Below, one piece after another: positions 7,368-17,095 of a stretch of DNA of 64,000 bases (positions are counted from its first letter, which is position 1; every line of letters starts with the position of its first letter). Source of the stretch: Gordonibacter sp. 28C. Its GTDB lineage: Bacteria; Actinomycetota; Coriobacteriia; Coriobacteriales; Eggerthellaceae. The stretch spans positions 1 to 64,000 of the forward strand of contig NZ_PPTR01000009.1 of the NCBI RefSeq assembly GCF_003339845.1, read 5' to 3'. A program made the position numbers and the translations under genes. The notes below the pieces were generated by a model. The model saw nothing but the letters and a program-made list of their open reading frames with translations, did not search any database and was not told the origin of the DNA.

Positions 7368-9521
7368 ATGGCACGCAACCGGCTCATATTGGATCGCTAC
7401 CGACCCATCGGGGAGTCGCGTTCGGGCGGCTTCGGCACGGTGCGGGTGGCATGGGACACGCGCATCCAGCGCAAGGTGGCCATCAAATGCATCGAGCTCG
7501 ACGAAGGCGACGCGGCGCGCGCGGCGCTGCCCGGAGCCAACGCCGTGCAACGACCTGTTTCGGATACGGGCGATTACGGCTATTCCGAGCAGGCGGACAC
7601 GGCCGCCATGCCGAGCTTCGACGAAGTGGACTGGGACGACGCGCCGCCATGGGAGGACCCCTCCGGCAACGACGCGCTTCCGTGGAACGAGTCCAACATA
7701 CCCCCTTGGGAAGATATGCCAGCCACTCCGCCGCCCGACTTCGAAAGCCCCTTTCGCAAAAGGGACCAGGCCGAGGCGCGCCGTGCTGCGGCCGGCAAGC
7801 GCGACGACCTCGCCGCCGCCCCGGCCTATCGTGATCCGGCCGACGAGTTTCCGCCGGTGCGCTCGCTTTCGCGCATTCCCGGGCTGGACGAGGCGCGCAC
7901 AGCCGCCATGCTCACCGACCCGAACATCGTCACGGTGTACGACTTCGAGGTTCAGGGGCGCACGGCCTACCTTATCATGGAGTACATCGAGGGCATAACC
8001 CTCACCGAGCTTCTGCGCGACTACGCCAGCTACCTCACGCTCGATATGGTGGCGGCGGTGTTCGGCTCGATCGCCCACGCGCTGGAAGTGGCCCACGAGA
8101 ACCAAGTGCTTCACCTGGACATCAAGCCCGACAACGTGCTCATCAACCGCCAGGGGCAGGTGAAGGTTACGGACTTCGGTTTGGCCACGTTGGCCGACGC
8201 CGGCGGCTTCGGCGCGGCGGGCGGCGGCACCATCGGGTACATGCCGCTCGAGCAGATGCGCGGCGAGAACCTGGATGCGCGCTGCGACGAGTGGGCGCTT
8301 GCCTCCGTCGCCTACGAGATGCTGGCGGGGGAGAACCCGTTCATCGCGTCCGATCTCAGCCGTGCGGAATCCGCCATCGAGGACGCGGAGTTGGTGCTGC
8401 CGTCGCTGTGTTGGGACGACCTCGACCCGGCGGCCGACGACGTGGTGTTCTACGCGCTCGACCCCGATCGCGAGCAGCGCTACGACAGCGTCACCGATTT
8501 CGCCGAGGAAATGGAGCGGTTCCTGGGCGAGCCGAAGCAAGGCCATCGCGAGCTGGCCGTTATCGTGGGTGATGCGCAGGGTGAAGGCGACGGCACGGAA
8601 GAGGCCGAGGCCGAACGCGCCCCCCGCGCCCCCCGCGTGCCGTTGCGCGAGCGCCTCACCTCGCGCCAGGCGACCGTCGCCGCCCATGTCGTGGGGGCGG
8701 CCGGAAGCGGGGCGGTGACCTTCGTCGCGTTGGCGAACCTGCCGCAGATCGGCGGTTTGAACGGCATCCTGGGCCTGGCCGGTCCGGCCGTGCTGCTGTT
8801 CTGGGGACTGCTGGCCCTCATCGCGCTGGCAGGCGCGCTCAAACCGCACCTGGGCGCGCTGCTGGCGTACTTCGCGCTGGCCGCCGCGCTCATCGCGCAG
8901 AACGCGCCCGCCATCGGCTGCGTGCTGTTGGCGGCGACGGCGGTGTGGTGGTACTTCGCGGGTCGTGCTGGCAACGCGGCGGCGAACGCGGCCCTTGCCG
9001 TGCCTCTCGCCGGGGCCGTGGGCGGCAACCAGCTGGCGCCCGCCGCGGCCGGGCTCTTCCTGCCGCCGCTGCGCGCGCTCGGCACGACGGCGTTCTCTCT
9101 GCTCGTGGCGGCGATTCTGGCGTCGTTCGGTGCCGGCAACCTGCTTGGCTGGGACGCGTTCGCCTATTGGGAGTTCGCCGGCACCGACGTGCAGGCGAAC
9201 CTCGGTGCGCTGCTTTTGCAGCCCGCCACTTGGTGCGTGGCTGCAAGCTGGTTGGTCGCCGCCGGTGCGCTCGCCGTTTGCCGTCGCCGGCCGTCCCGCG
9301 TGCTTGAGGTTTTGGGCGTGGCCCTTGCCGGGGCCGCCCTTGCGGCCGGCATGTGCGCCGCCGCTTGGTTCGCTTCGGGACAGCACTCCTGGATGCCCTC
9401 GGTGCCCGCCGTCGTGTCCACGGTCGCGGCTGTGGCCTTCCTCGTTGCGGCCAGCTACCTTTCGCCGCCGTCCGATGAAGAGTGGGGCGAATGGCCGGAT
9501 GAAGAGCTGTACGAAAACTAG
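7368..9521 (+). CDS. Membrane Ser/Thr protein kinase with large N-lobe insertion
   Basis: 717 residues. The kinase domain spans about 10-390: Gly-rich loop SGGFGTV (19-25), VAIK with K40, catalytic HLDIKPDN (H249-D251-N256), DFG (269-271) and IGYMPLEQMRG in place of the APE segment. About 125 residues rich in Asp, Pro and Trp (WDDAPPWED, PPWEDMP) separate K40 from the C-helix Glu (about E175). HRD is HLD. From about residue 440 to the end there are roughly nine hydrophobic segments, so it is an integral membrane kinase without the PASTA repeats of PknB types. It stands alone on the plus strand; targets are unknown. Confidence 0.87.
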   Translation: MARNRLILDRYRPIGESRSGGFGTVRVAWDTRIQRKVAIKCIELDEGDAARAALPGANAVQRPVSDTGDYGYSEQADTAAMPSFDEVDWDDAPPWEDPSGNDALPWNESNIPPWEDMPATPPPDFESPFRKRDQAEARRAAAGKRDDLAAAPAYRDPADEFPPVRSLSRIPGLDEARTAAMLTDPNIVTVYDFEVQGRTAYLIMEYIEGITLTELLRDYASYLTLDMVAAVFGSIAHALEVAHENQVLHLDIKPDNVLINRQGQVKVTDFGLATLADAGGFGAAGGGTIGYMPLEQMRGENLDARCDEWALASVAYEMLAGENPFIASDLSRAESAIEDAELVLPSLCWDDLDPAADDVVFYALDPDREQRYDSVTDFAEEMERFLGEPKQGHRELAVIVGDAQGEGDGTEEAEAERAPRAPRVPLRERLTSRQATVAAHVVGAAGSGAVTFVALANLPQIGGLNGILGLAGPAVLLFWGLLALIALAGALKPHLGALLAYFALAAALIAQNAPAIGCVLLAATAVWWYFAGRAGNAAANAALAVPLAGAVGGNQLAPAAAGLFLPPLRALGTTAFSLLVAAILASFGAGNLLGWDAFAYWEFAGTDVQANLGALLLQPATWCVAASWLVAAGALAVCRRRPSRVLEVLGVALAGAALAAGMCAAAWFASGQHSWMPSVPAVVSTVAAVAFLVAASYLSPPSDEEWGEWPDEELYEN

Positions 9522-9575
9522 CGGTTGCGGAAAGAACCGGCTCATCGTGCCGGACTCGTGCGAAGGAGCGGCGCC

Positions 9576-10082
9576 ATGGAGTGCAGGTTGGCTACGGAAG
9601 ACGACTTGCCGCAGATCAAAAGCATGTATCGAGCGATAATCGAGCGTATGGACGCCGACGGCATCCGCATATGGGACGACGTGTACCCCTGCGAGTTCTT
9701 TCAAGACGACATCGAGAACGCCCGCCTCTACGTTTTGACGGAGGACGGCGAGACAGCCGCCGCTTTCGCCGTCAGCGATTCGCATGCGGGCGAGGGTTCC
9801 GTTACGTGGAGCGACGACCAAGCCAAGGCATGCTACCTCGACCGTTTGGGCGTGAGCGTGCGGTTCACGAGAAGGGGCGTCGGCAGCGCCGCGCTGCGGA
9901 AAGCGCAGACCATAGCCCGCGAACGCGGTGCCAGCTATCTGCGCCTTTTCGTCGTGGACGCCAACGAGCCCGCGATCAGCCTGTATCGCAAGAACGGCTT
10001 CTCCCAAGCGGGCGGTATTCGGGTCGAGCGAATCGACGACACCCTCGCCTTGCGCGAATTCGGCTTCGAGATAGAAGCCTAA
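9576..10082 (+). CDS. GNAT family N-acetyltransferase
   Basis: 168 residues with the GNAT fold: LATEDDLPQIKSMYRAIIER at the start, a central LDRLGVSVRFTRRGVGSAAL (acetyl-CoA-binding RxxGxG-type loop) and the C-terminal LFVVDANEPAISLYRKNGF motif typical of motif B. The acceptor substrate cannot be named. ATG 9576 is preceded by AAGGAG at 9563-9568. It lies 54 bases after the kinase gene, so co-transcription is possible. Confidence 0.87.
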   Translation: MECRLATEDDLPQIKSMYRAIIERMDADGIRIWDDVYPCEFFQDDIENARLYVLTEDGETAAAFAVSDSHAGEGSVTWSDDQAKACYLDRLGVSVRFTRRGVGSAALRKAQTIARERGASYLRLFVVDANEPAISLYRKNGFSQAGGIRVERIDDTLALREFGFEIEA

Positions 10083-10101
10083 GCCTCCGCAAAATGAAGA
10101 C

Positions 10102-10118
10102 CCCCGCGTTTCGCGGGT
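10102..10118. terminator. Weak hairpin between convergent genes
   Basis: CCCGCG-TTT-CGCGGG between the acetyltransferase and pyridoxamine kinase stop codons. The minus-strand product is followed by a T-rich stretch (CTTCATTTT), so it may end the kinase mRNA. Confidence 0.35.
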
Positions 10119-10147
10119 TGGCAAAAACAAGGCGAGTCGCTCGCGCC

Positions 10148-11023
10148 CTAAAGCAGCTCGCACACCTTGCCCAGCAGTGGCTCGAAGCTCACGCCACGGT
10201 CGCGGAATTCAGGCTGTTTGGCGCTTACGATCATGGCGTCGTGAACGAAGTCGCCGGCGAAGCGCACGGCTTCCTCCAGCGAGCGTCCCGCCATGACAGC
10301 GGCCAGCAGGCACGACGCGTACAGGTCGCCCGTTCCGTGCAGCATGTAGGGCAGGTACTCGTTGTGCACCTCCACCGTCTCCGCGTCCACGCCGCCCACG
10401 AAGTTGCGGATGCACGTCTCCCCCTCGCGCTGGATGCCCTTGAGCACCACGTGCTTCGCGCCTTTCGCCACCAAGGCGTCCACCAGGCGGTGCGCCTCCT
10501 CGTCGGAGATGTCGGTGCCGCCCCATTCGTCGCCGATGGGCTCGCCCAAGATGATGGCGGCTTCGGTCAGGTTCGGCGTGAGGATGTCGGCTCCGCAGGC
10601 CAGCTCGGCCATGGCGTCGCACAGCTGGGGCGTGTACGTGGGGTACACCTTGCCGTGGTCGGCCATGACCGGGTCCACCACGCGTAACGCGGCGGGGTAC
10701 ATGGCGTACAGGTCGCGGATGCGGTCGACCTGCTCGGGCGCGCCCAAAAAGCCCGAGTACACCGCGTCGATCTCCACGCCGATGTTCTTCCATGCCGCCA
10801 AGTAGTCGGCCAGCATGTCGGTGGTGTCATGCATGTACCAGCCGGGAAACGCCGTGTGCGACGAGAACAATCCGGTGGGCACGGGGCACACGTCGCATCC
10901 GGCGGCCGAAAGCACGGGGATGGCCACGCCCAGCGAGCACTTGCCGTAACCGCACAGATCGTGCACGGCGGCCACGCGAGGGATGTAGTCGCCTTCGCGA
11001 TGATACAAGGTTTTTTCGCTCAT
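10148..11023 (-). CDS. pdxY: Pyridoxamine/pyridoxal kinase
   Basis: 291 residues of the ribokinase/PfkB superfamily, vitamin B6 salvage type. It phosphorylates pyridoxal, pyridoxamine or pyridoxine with ATP to supply PLP. Visible features are AAVHDLCGYGKCSLGVAIPV at the N-terminus, GLFSSHTAF, VVDPVMADHGKVY, DILTPNLTEA and the anion-hole/catalytic HGTGDLYAS (Asp is the base). The choice of pdxY over other B6 kinases is by overall resemblance only. A single gene, convergent with the acetyltransferase. Confidence 0.87.
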   Translation of the reverse strand: MSEKTLYHREGDYIPRVAAVHDLCGYGKCSLGVAIPVLSAAGCDVCPVPTGLFSSHTAFPGWYMHDTTDMLADYLAAWKNIGVEIDAVYSGFLGAPEQVDRIRDLYAMYPAALRVVDPVMADHGKVYPTYTPQLCDAMAELACGADILTPNLTEAAIILGEPIGDEWGGTDISDEEAHRLVDALVAKGAKHVVLKGIQREGETCIRNFVGGVDAETVEVHNEYLPYMLHGTGDLYASCLLAAVMAGRSLEEAVRFAGDFVHDAMIVSAKQPEFRDRGVSFEPLLGKVCELL

Positions 11024-11103
11024 GGTGCGCTCTTTCTCGAAGGGTTTATATGGTAACGATAGGGGTCGGAATCCGTGGGACGCAAATCGTTACCGAGTTG
11101 AAA

Positions 11104-11130
11104 GCGGGCGCCGTGGGCGCCCGCGGTGCT
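11104..11130 (-). terminator. GC-rich hairpin downstream of the small membrane gene
   Basis: Nine-base perfect stem GCGGGCGCC/GGCGCCCGC with a three-base loop (11104-11124), located just after the minus-strand stop at 11159. The tract after it is only modestly T-rich. Confidence 0.4.
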
Positions 11131-11158
11131 TCCTCTTTAAATGAGAAACGATAACGGC

Positions 11159-11356
11159 CTACTTCTCTTCGCTCTCGTCATCGTCGTCGAAGAACGACCA
11201 GTCGTCTTCGCCCGCCTCGCGATTTGCGAAGCGCTTGCGCGTGCGGCGTTCCATGATAATGCAGGCGATTATGCTTATGACCAGGCCGATGCCGACCAAG
11301 CAGCCGATGCCCGCGAACGTCTCGAACAGGAAATGATACACTTCACCGAAGTCCAT
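11159..11356 (-). CDS. Small single-pass membrane protein, function unknown
   Basis: 65 residues: one hydrophobic helix at about 14-34 (CLVGIGLVISIIACIIM), a basic stop-transfer stretch RRTRKRF, and an acidic cytoplasmic tail ending WSFFDDDDESEEK. The composition is coherent and there is a hairpin behind it, so it is likely real. No family recognised. It is divergent from the hybrid histidine kinase. Confidence 0.65.
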   Translation of the reverse strand: MDFGEVYHFLFETFAGIGCLVGIGLVISIIACIIMERRTRKRFANREAGEDDWSFFDDDDESEEK

Positions 11357-11525
11357 GGCAGCCTCTTCGTCCTATCTATGCAAAGCCCGCCCGCAGGCAG
11401 CGCTCACCCGATTTCGTCATATGGGTAGAGTATACTATGCCCGTGCAAATACGGGAGACCTCCATGGCGAGAATCCTTTATATACGTGAACGTATCGATA
11501 CGAATAATGCAAAGGTTGTGGGCGC

Positions 11526-14282
11526 ATGTGCGCTGGAATCCGAGCGAAACGCCATGGGCGATTCGCCGTCTACATCGTTGCCGCCCTTGCCGCGGTGGTC
11601 GTCCTGGGAGCTTCGTTCGGGCTCATGGGCTACATCGACCACAAGCTCAAGCAGGGTGCCGAGCAGCAGGTGGTCACGTTCACGCAGCAGACCGCCGGCA
11701 ACGTGTCGGATCGCATCTACGTTATCCAGAACACCATCGGGGCCTTCGAGGTGCAATCCGCCGATCCCGCCGCTGTCGTTCCGGCTCTCAAGAGCCTGCG
11801 CGACAGGTTCAACTTCGTAGAGGTTGCGTTCGCCGGCATGGACGGCAAAGGCTACTTGTCAGACGGCGAGCCCTTCTCCGTCGATGAGGTGGTGCAGCCT
11901 GAAACGGCGCTTTCGCAGGGCAAGGAGTCGTATTCTCCCACGTTCACGCTAGAGGACGGCCGTGGCGTGCGCATGGCCCAACGGCCCCTCTACCTCGATG
12001 GTCGGCAGGTGGGCGCGCTGTACGTGCAAATCCCCTTGAGCATGTTCTCCATGCCTCAAAAACTGGACATGTTCGACGGGCGCGGTTACTTCATACTGTT
12101 TCAGAAATCGACGGGGGAGATACTGGTGCCGCCCTCCGAAGAAACGAAAACGCCGATCCGCGAGGGCATGACCGTGTACTCGTTCCTCGACCAGGCGGCG
12201 GATTACGAACCGGTCGCAGGCGAGAGCAGCTTGGCCGACTCGGTTGCCAGGTCGCTCGACAACGACACGGAAAGCCTGTCGGCTCTGGCCGGCACCGTGG
12301 CGGCAGGCGAGACCGGCCTCGCCGTCGGGCTCGTTGACGGCAAGGACAGCTACGTGTGCGTCTCGCCGGTGGCGAAGGGCGGCTGGTACGTGTGCAACGT
12401 CATTCCCGTGGAGAACGTGCGCGCCGAGGCGTCCATCGTGCTCACGGCGTTCAAAGTGGTGTTCGCTCTGGTCGTGCTGTGCTTCGCCGCGGTCATCGCG
12501 CTCATGTTTTCCGCGTACCGCAAGCGCATGCTCGAGCGCAACGTGGCCATGAAGTCGCGCCTGTACAAGGCCCTGTCCGACAGCTTGGACATGGCGGTTA
12601 ACCTGTACTGCCCCTCCGACGGCGTCGTTACGCCCATCGTGGCGAAGGCCGTGCACATCCTGGGCTTCACCATGCCCGAGATCATGGCGGACCGCCGCAT
12701 CGCCGACCAGTTGGAGCTTTCGGACGAGGGGAGCAGCCTGCTCGACCGTCTGCGCGACGACGCGGTGGACGGCTTGCAGCAGGGCGAGTTCTCGTTCGTG
12801 CACGTGCAAACGGGCAAGGTCCGCTGGATAGCGTATTCCGCCAGCCCCCTCGACTACGAGGACAAGCGGCGCATCATGGTGGTGTTCCGCGACGTCACCG
12901 TCGAAAAGGAGCTGCAGCTGTCCATGAAGGACGCCATGACGGCCGCCGAAGCCGCCAACCAGGCGAAGTCCGAGTTCCTGTCCCGCATGAGCCACGAGAT
13001 ACGAACGCCCATGAACGCCATCATAGGCATGTTGCAGATCGCAAAGCTCCACGCCGACGAATCGGAGAGGACGGCCGAAAGCCTGGGCAAGATAGGCGCC
13101 GCGTCGGACCACCTGCTCAACCTCATCAACGACGTGCTGGACATCTCGAAGATCGAGAGCGGGAAGATGGTGCTCGCGAGCGAGCCGTTCCGCCTGTCGG
13201 TGCTGATGGACCGCGTGGCTGCCGTCATCAGGCCCCAGTGCGAGCAGAGGCGGCAAACGCTCGAGGTGGTGATGCCGGCCGACGACGAGGTGTTCGTGGG
13301 CGACGCCGTGCGCCTGCGCCAGATGCTCATCAACCTGCTGACGAACTCCGTGAAGTACACGCCCGAGAAAGGGCACGTGCGCCTGGAGGCCACGGTGGGC
13401 TCCGACTCGATCGTGGCGTACCGCTGCGTGGCGTTCGTGGTGGCCGATGACGGCATCGGCATGACGGAGGAGTTCCAGGAGCACCTCTTCGAACCGTTCG
13501 CCATGGAGAGCCGTTCGACTTCGCAGGGCACGGGCTTGGGCATGCCCATCGTGAAGAACATCGTCACCATGATGGGCGGCGACATCCATGTGCGCACGGC
13601 CGTCGACCAGGGAACCACGTTCACCGTGGCCGTGAGCCTGCGCGTTGCGTTCGAACCCGAGCGCCATGCCTTGGAGGAGGCCGAGCATGCGGGAACCGCT
13701 TGGGACGATGAGTTCGACGTTTCGGGACGTCCGCGGGAGCTTCCGTCGTCGAGCGCGCTCGATGTGGCCTACGACGGCCTGTACAACACGAAGTCCCGCG
13801 TTCCCGGCCCGGTTTCCCCGGACTCCGATCCCGAAGCGGCTGACGCTGCGGGGCCCGCGACGGCTCCTCTGCCTTCGGCGACCTGCCCGCCGGGCACCCG
13901 CGTGCTGCTGGTCGAGGACAACGATCTGAACGCCGAGATTGCCCGCGAGCTTCTGGGCGAGTCCGGCCTGGTGGTGGAGTGGGCCGAAAACGGCGAGGTG
14001 GCGTGCCGCATGTTCGACGAGTCCGAAGAGGGTTACTACGACGTGGTCCTCATGGACGTGCAGATGCCGGTGATGAACGGGTACGAGGCCACGCGCTGCA
14101 TCCGCGCGCTCGATCGGGCCGACGTCGGCAACGTGCCCATCATCGCCATGTCCGCCAACGCGTTCGCGGAAGACGTGCGTGCCTCGCTGGAAAGCGGCAT
14201 GGACGCCCATCTCTCCAAGCCCATCGACATGCATCGCGTGATGGAGGCTATCGCCCTGCACCTGCGCAAGCGTCGCGGCTAG
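11526..14282 (+). CDS. Hybrid sensor histidine kinase (Cache-like sensor, HisKA, HATPase, receiver)
   Basis: 918 residues. A membrane segment at about 14-36, an extracytoplasmic Cache-like sensor to about 305, and a second membrane segment at about 308-332 precede a PAS-like linker. HisKA follows with SHEIRTPMNAI (H490), then HATPase_c with LINLLTNSVKYTP (N box), ADDGIGM (G1) and GTGLGMPI (G2). The C-terminal receiver (about 790-918) has phospho-acceptor D844 in VVLMDVQMPVMNG and the KP motif SKPID. The receiver-ended layout implies an HPt partner; a free HPt protein is encoded at 2326. The ribosome binding site is weak (AAGG at 11511-11514), so the start is less certain. Confidence 0.9.
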   Translation: MCAGIRAKRHGRFAVYIVAALAAVVVLGASFGLMGYIDHKLKQGAEQQVVTFTQQTAGNVSDRIYVIQNTIGAFEVQSADPAAVVPALKSLRDRFNFVEVAFAGMDGKGYLSDGEPFSVDEVVQPETALSQGKESYSPTFTLEDGRGVRMAQRPLYLDGRQVGALYVQIPLSMFSMPQKLDMFDGRGYFILFQKSTGEILVPPSEETKTPIREGMTVYSFLDQAADYEPVAGESSLADSVARSLDNDTESLSALAGTVAAGETGLAVGLVDGKDSYVCVSPVAKGGWYVCNVIPVENVRAEASIVLTAFKVVFALVVLCFAAVIALMFSAYRKRMLERNVAMKSRLYKALSDSLDMAVNLYCPSDGVVTPIVAKAVHILGFTMPEIMADRRIADQLELSDEGSSLLDRLRDDAVDGLQQGEFSFVHVQTGKVRWIAYSASPLDYEDKRRIMVVFRDVTVEKELQLSMKDAMTAAEAANQAKSEFLSRMSHEIRTPMNAIIGMLQIAKLHADESERTAESLGKIGAASDHLLNLINDVLDISKIESGKMVLASEPFRLSVLMDRVAAVIRPQCEQRRQTLEVVMPADDEVFVGDAVRLRQMLINLLTNSVKYTPEKGHVRLEATVGSDSIVAYRCVAFVVADDGIGMTEEFQEHLFEPFAMESRSTSQGTGLGMPIVKNIVTMMGGDIHVRTAVDQGTTFTVAVSLRVAFEPERHALEEAEHAGTAWDDEFDVSGRPRELPSSSALDVAYDGLYNTKSRVPGPVSPDSDPEAADAAGPATAPLPSATCPPGTRVLLVEDNDLNAEIARELLGESGLVVEWAENGEVACRMFDESEEGYYDVVLMDVQMPVMNGYEATRCIRALDRADVGNVPIIAMSANAFAEDVRASLESGMDAHLSKPIDMHRVMEAIALHLRKRRG

Positions 14283-14333
14283 CATGCGGCCGGGCACCGG
14301 CCGGGCGATTCGCCCGAAGCCGCCGCTCCGCCG

Positions 14334-14395
14334 CGCACTGTCGGCCCGAAAACACGCTTTGGCGCCAAATTCCGTGTTTTCGGGCCGATAGTGCG
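14334..14395. repeat. Long intergenic hairpin repeat, copy A1
   Basis: Inverted arms at 14334-14356 and 14373-14395 (core GGCCCGAAAACACG and its complement). A second copy with the same core lies at 40027-40083. Both are intergenic and neither has coding potential. Confidence 0.8.
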
Positions 14396-14476
14396 CGATT
14401 GCAGGGCTCGATTATGGGGTGGGATAGAGAACGTGCCGACGACATGGAGGAACCATAAGGCTCCGCGCGCGTGCGC

Positions 14477-14482
14477 TATACT
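14477..14482 (+). promoter_or_regulatory. Candidate -10 box of serS
   Basis: TATACT followed by GGG, 44 bases before the serS start codon. No -35 box is seen at normal distance. Similar TATAMTGG boxes occur 38-49 bases before four other genes in the window. Confidence 0.45.
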
Positions 14483-14520
14483 GGGTGCCAACGTATTTCG
14501 AGCAAGAAGGAGCGCGTCCC

Positions 14521-15810
14521 ATGCTAGACATCAAATTCGTCCGCGATAACCAGGAAGCCGTCGCCGAGGCGATGAAGAACCGCCACGCTTCGTGGGACGC
14601 CGCGCGTTTCTCCGAACTCGACGAGACGCGTCGCGCCGCCATCGCGAAGGAGGAGGCGCTGCAGGCCGAGCGCAACGCCGCGTCGAAATCCATCGGCGCC
14701 ATGATGGCCGCCGGCCAGAAGGACGAGGCCGAGGCCGCCAAGGAGCGTGTGCGCGCCATCAACGACGAGATCTCCGCCATCGGCGCCGAGCGCGAAGCGG
14801 CCGACGCGGCCCTGCGCGAGCTCTTGCTGGGCACGCCGAACATGCCGGCCGACTCCACGCCCGTGGGCGACGACGAGGACGACAACCCCGAAGTGCGCCG
14901 CTGGGGCACGCCCCGCGACTTCGCCGCCGAGGGCATCGAGATGAAGCCTCACTGGGATTTGGGGCCCGAGCTGGGCATCATCGACTTCGAGCGTGCCGTG
15001 AAGCTGGCCGCCAGCCGCTTCATCCTGCTGGGCGGCCTGGGCGCTCGCCTGGAGCGCGCGCTCATCAACTTCATGGCCGACACGCACACCGCACGCGGCT
15101 ACAAGGAGTGGTGGTGCCCCGCCATGGCCAACGCCGAAACGCTCACCGGCACCGGCCAGCTGCCGAAGTTCGAGGAAGACCTGTTCCACACCACGGAGGG
15201 CCTGTACCTCATCCCCACGGCGGAAGTGCAGCTCACGAACATCCATGCCGGCGAGGTGCTGGACGCCGACCAGCTGCCGCTGAAGTACTGCGCGTTCACG
15301 CCCTGCTTCCGCGAGGAGGCCGGCAGCGCCGGGCGCGACACGCGCGGCCTCATCCGCGTGCACCAGTTCGACAAGGTGGAGATGGTGAAGTACGCCAAGC
15401 CGGAGGAAAGCTACGACGATCTTGAGGCCATGGTGGCCGACGCCGAGAACATCCTGCAGCTGCTGGGCCTGCCGTACCGCGTGATCAGCCTGTGCACGGG
15501 CGACATCGGCTTCTCCGCCGCCAAGACCTACGACCTGGAGGTGTGGTTGCCGTCCTACGACAACTACAAGGAGATCTCGTCGTGCTCGAACTGCACGGAT
15601 TTCCAGGCGCGCCGCGCGAACATCAAGTACCGCGACCCCGGCAATTTCAAAGGCTCGCGCTACGTGCACACGCTGAACGGCTCCGGTCTGGCGGTGGGTC
15701 GCACGATGGCCGCCGTCATCGAGAACTACCAGCAGGCCGACGGCACCGTGCGCGTACCCGACGTGCTGGTGCCCTACATGGGCGGCGTCGAAGTCATCGC
15801 GCCGGAATAA
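14521..15810 (+). CDS. serS: Seryl-tRNA synthetase
   Basis: 429 residues, normal length for bacterial SerRS. It charges tRNA-Ser with serine using ATP in the cytoplasm. The N-terminal coiled-coil arm (about 30-100, Ala/Glu/Lys-rich) binds tRNA. The class II catalytic core shows TAEVQLTN, motif 2 [21 protein letters not shown] and motif 3 [22 protein letters not shown] 14521 is chosen over the in-frame 14485 because AAGGAG lies at 14507-14512 and family members begin MLDIKFVR. Monocistronic or leading the following gene. Confidence 0.97.
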   Translation: MLDIKFVRDNQEAVAEAMKNRHASWDAARFSELDETRRAAIAKEEALQAERNAASKSIGAMMAAGQKDEAEAAKERVRAINDEISAIGAEREAADAALRELLLGTPNMPADSTPVGDDEDDNPEVRRWGTPRDFAAEGIEMKPHWDLGPELGIIDFERAVKLAASRFILLGGLGARLERALINFMADTHTARGYKEWWCPAMANAETLTGTGQLPKFEEDLFHTTEGLYLIPTAEVQLTNIHAGEVLDADQLPLKYCAFTPCFREEAGSAGRDTRGLIRVHQFDKVEMVKYAKPEESYDDLEAMVADAENILQLLGLPYRVISLCTGDIGFSAAKTYDLEVWLPSYDNYKEISSCSNCTDFQARRANIKYRDPGNFKGSRYVHTLNGSGLAVGRTMAAVIENYQQADGTVRVPDVLVPYMGGVEVIAPE

Positions 15811-15847
15811 GCGCTTCGGGCAACTCGATCGGGTCTTAAGGGCACGC

Positions 15848-17095
15848 GTGGCGACAAAACGTAAGTCGGTAAAGAATGCGAAGAAAGTCACCGGTTCCAC
15901 GGGGCCGGTGACCTCGCGCCCTGCCGCCGAAGCGGGAGGCGCGAAAGCGAAGCCCTCTGTTAATGGGCGGGCTAAGGCGAAGCCCTCTGCTGCCAAGGGG
16001 CAGGTCGAGGCGAAGCCGAAATCTTCAGCCTCCGATGATTCGGGTGTCGTGCAGGCGAAGCCGGCAACCGCCTCCGAAAGGTCGGACGGAGCGAAGGAGA
16101 AGCCCGCTCCCATTGAAAAGCCGGCCGTCGCGAAGGCGAAACCTTCAGTTGCCTCTGCGCGAAAGGTCGCCATCCCGCCCGCCGTGCCTTCCGCCGCCGC
16201 GACGCCGGCTGCCTCCTCGGAGTCGAAGAAGGCTGCGAGGAAGGGCAGGGGCATCGGGAAGCGGGCGACTGCGACCCCCGAACCCTCCGAAGCTCTTGAG
16301 GACTCGGACGAGGGTGCGTCGCGCGTCGAAAAACCGCGTAGGCACAAGGTGGCCAAGCGTCGCTGGATTCTGTACGCCGTGCTGGCTGTCGTCGCCGTGG
16401 CGCTCGTGGCGGTGGCTGCGTTCTCGTGGGACCGCTGGCTGCGTTACGACGACGCGCGCGAGCTGCAAGGGGAATGGCAGGTCGCCGACACGACGAGGGT
16501 GGTCGTGGTTAACGGCGAGTCCATCAAGCTGACCGACGACGTTGCCTACTCGTACACCATCGACCCCACGGCGAAGACCATCGAGTTCACGTTCGGGAAC
16601 ATGGCGGGCAAGGGGCGCTACCGCTTCTCCGCCGATCGGTCCCAGCTGGTCATCACCGAGGGCGAGTCCTACTCGACCGCCTCCACCCTGTTCGAGGACA
16701 TAGCCTGGATGTGGGACGGTTTCGTGCGCTCCGTGCAGGGCCAGGAGCCCGTGCAGCCTAAGGCGGGCGACGGAACGACCGTGCTCATGCGCGTCTCGCA
16801 CGATGCCGAAGCCCAGCCGCGCAACGCCCCCGAACTTGCTGCAGGCAGCGCTGCGGAGGATGCCGCCGCGATGGGCGACGATGGCGCGGCCGCCGACGAA
16901 AGTGCAAGCGAAGAGGCGCCGAAAACCGAGGAGCCGGAAGGCTCCCAAGGCAGCGCCGGAGGTTCTGGCGCGGCTGACGAGCCCGCCGATTCCGGCGACA
17001 CGCCCGATGCCGCCGATTCCGAACCCTCCGACGGCGCAGGTTCGGGCACGTCCTCGCCCGGCGAGCTTTTCGACGTCAGCGACCTCGGAGCCTAA
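15848..17095 (+). CDS. Lys/Ala/Pro-rich single-pass membrane protein, function unknown
   Basis: 415 residues. The first 165 are low-complexity, basic and repetitive (many AKAKPS/EAKPKS units), then a basic KVAKRRW and one membrane helix (about 175-197). After it comes a folded external domain (WQVADTTRVVVVNGES through QLVITEGESYS) and an acidic Ala/Ser/Glu/Pro-rich tail. The GTG start at 15848 lacks a strong ribosome binding site. Its TAA directly abuts the ATG of the next gene, indicating an operon. No family recognised. Confidence 0.7.
   Translation: MATKRKSVKNAKKVTGSTGPVTSRPAAEAGGAKAKPSVNGRAKAKPSAAKGQVEAKPKSSASDDSGVVQAKPATASERSDGAKEKPAPIEKPAVAKAKPSVASARKVAIPPAVPSAAATPAASSESKKAARKGRGIGKRATATPEPSEALEDSDEGASRVEKPRRHKVAKRRWILYAVLAVVAVALVAVAAFSWDRWLRYDDARELQGEWQVADTTRVVVVNGESIKLTDDVAYSYTIDPTAKTIEFTFGNMAGKGRYRFSADRSQLVITEGESYSTASTLFEDIAWMWDGFVRSVQGQEPVQPKAGDGTTVLMRVSHDAEAQPRNAPELAAGSAAEDAAAMGDDGAAADESASEEAPKTEEPEGSQGSAGGSGAADEPADSGDTPDAADSEPSDGAGSGTSSPGELFDVSDLGA

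Noticed and set aside
7167-10163. Very long open frame (998 residues) on the minus strand opposite the kinase and acetyltransferase genes
   Set aside because: High-GC antisense shadow: Arg/His/Gly-rich, no domains or ribosome binding site, and fully covered by two well-supported plus-strand genes.
14396-14520. Serine T-box leader before serS
   Set aside because: No specifier loop or T-box sequence; the candidate promoter lies only 44 bases before the start.
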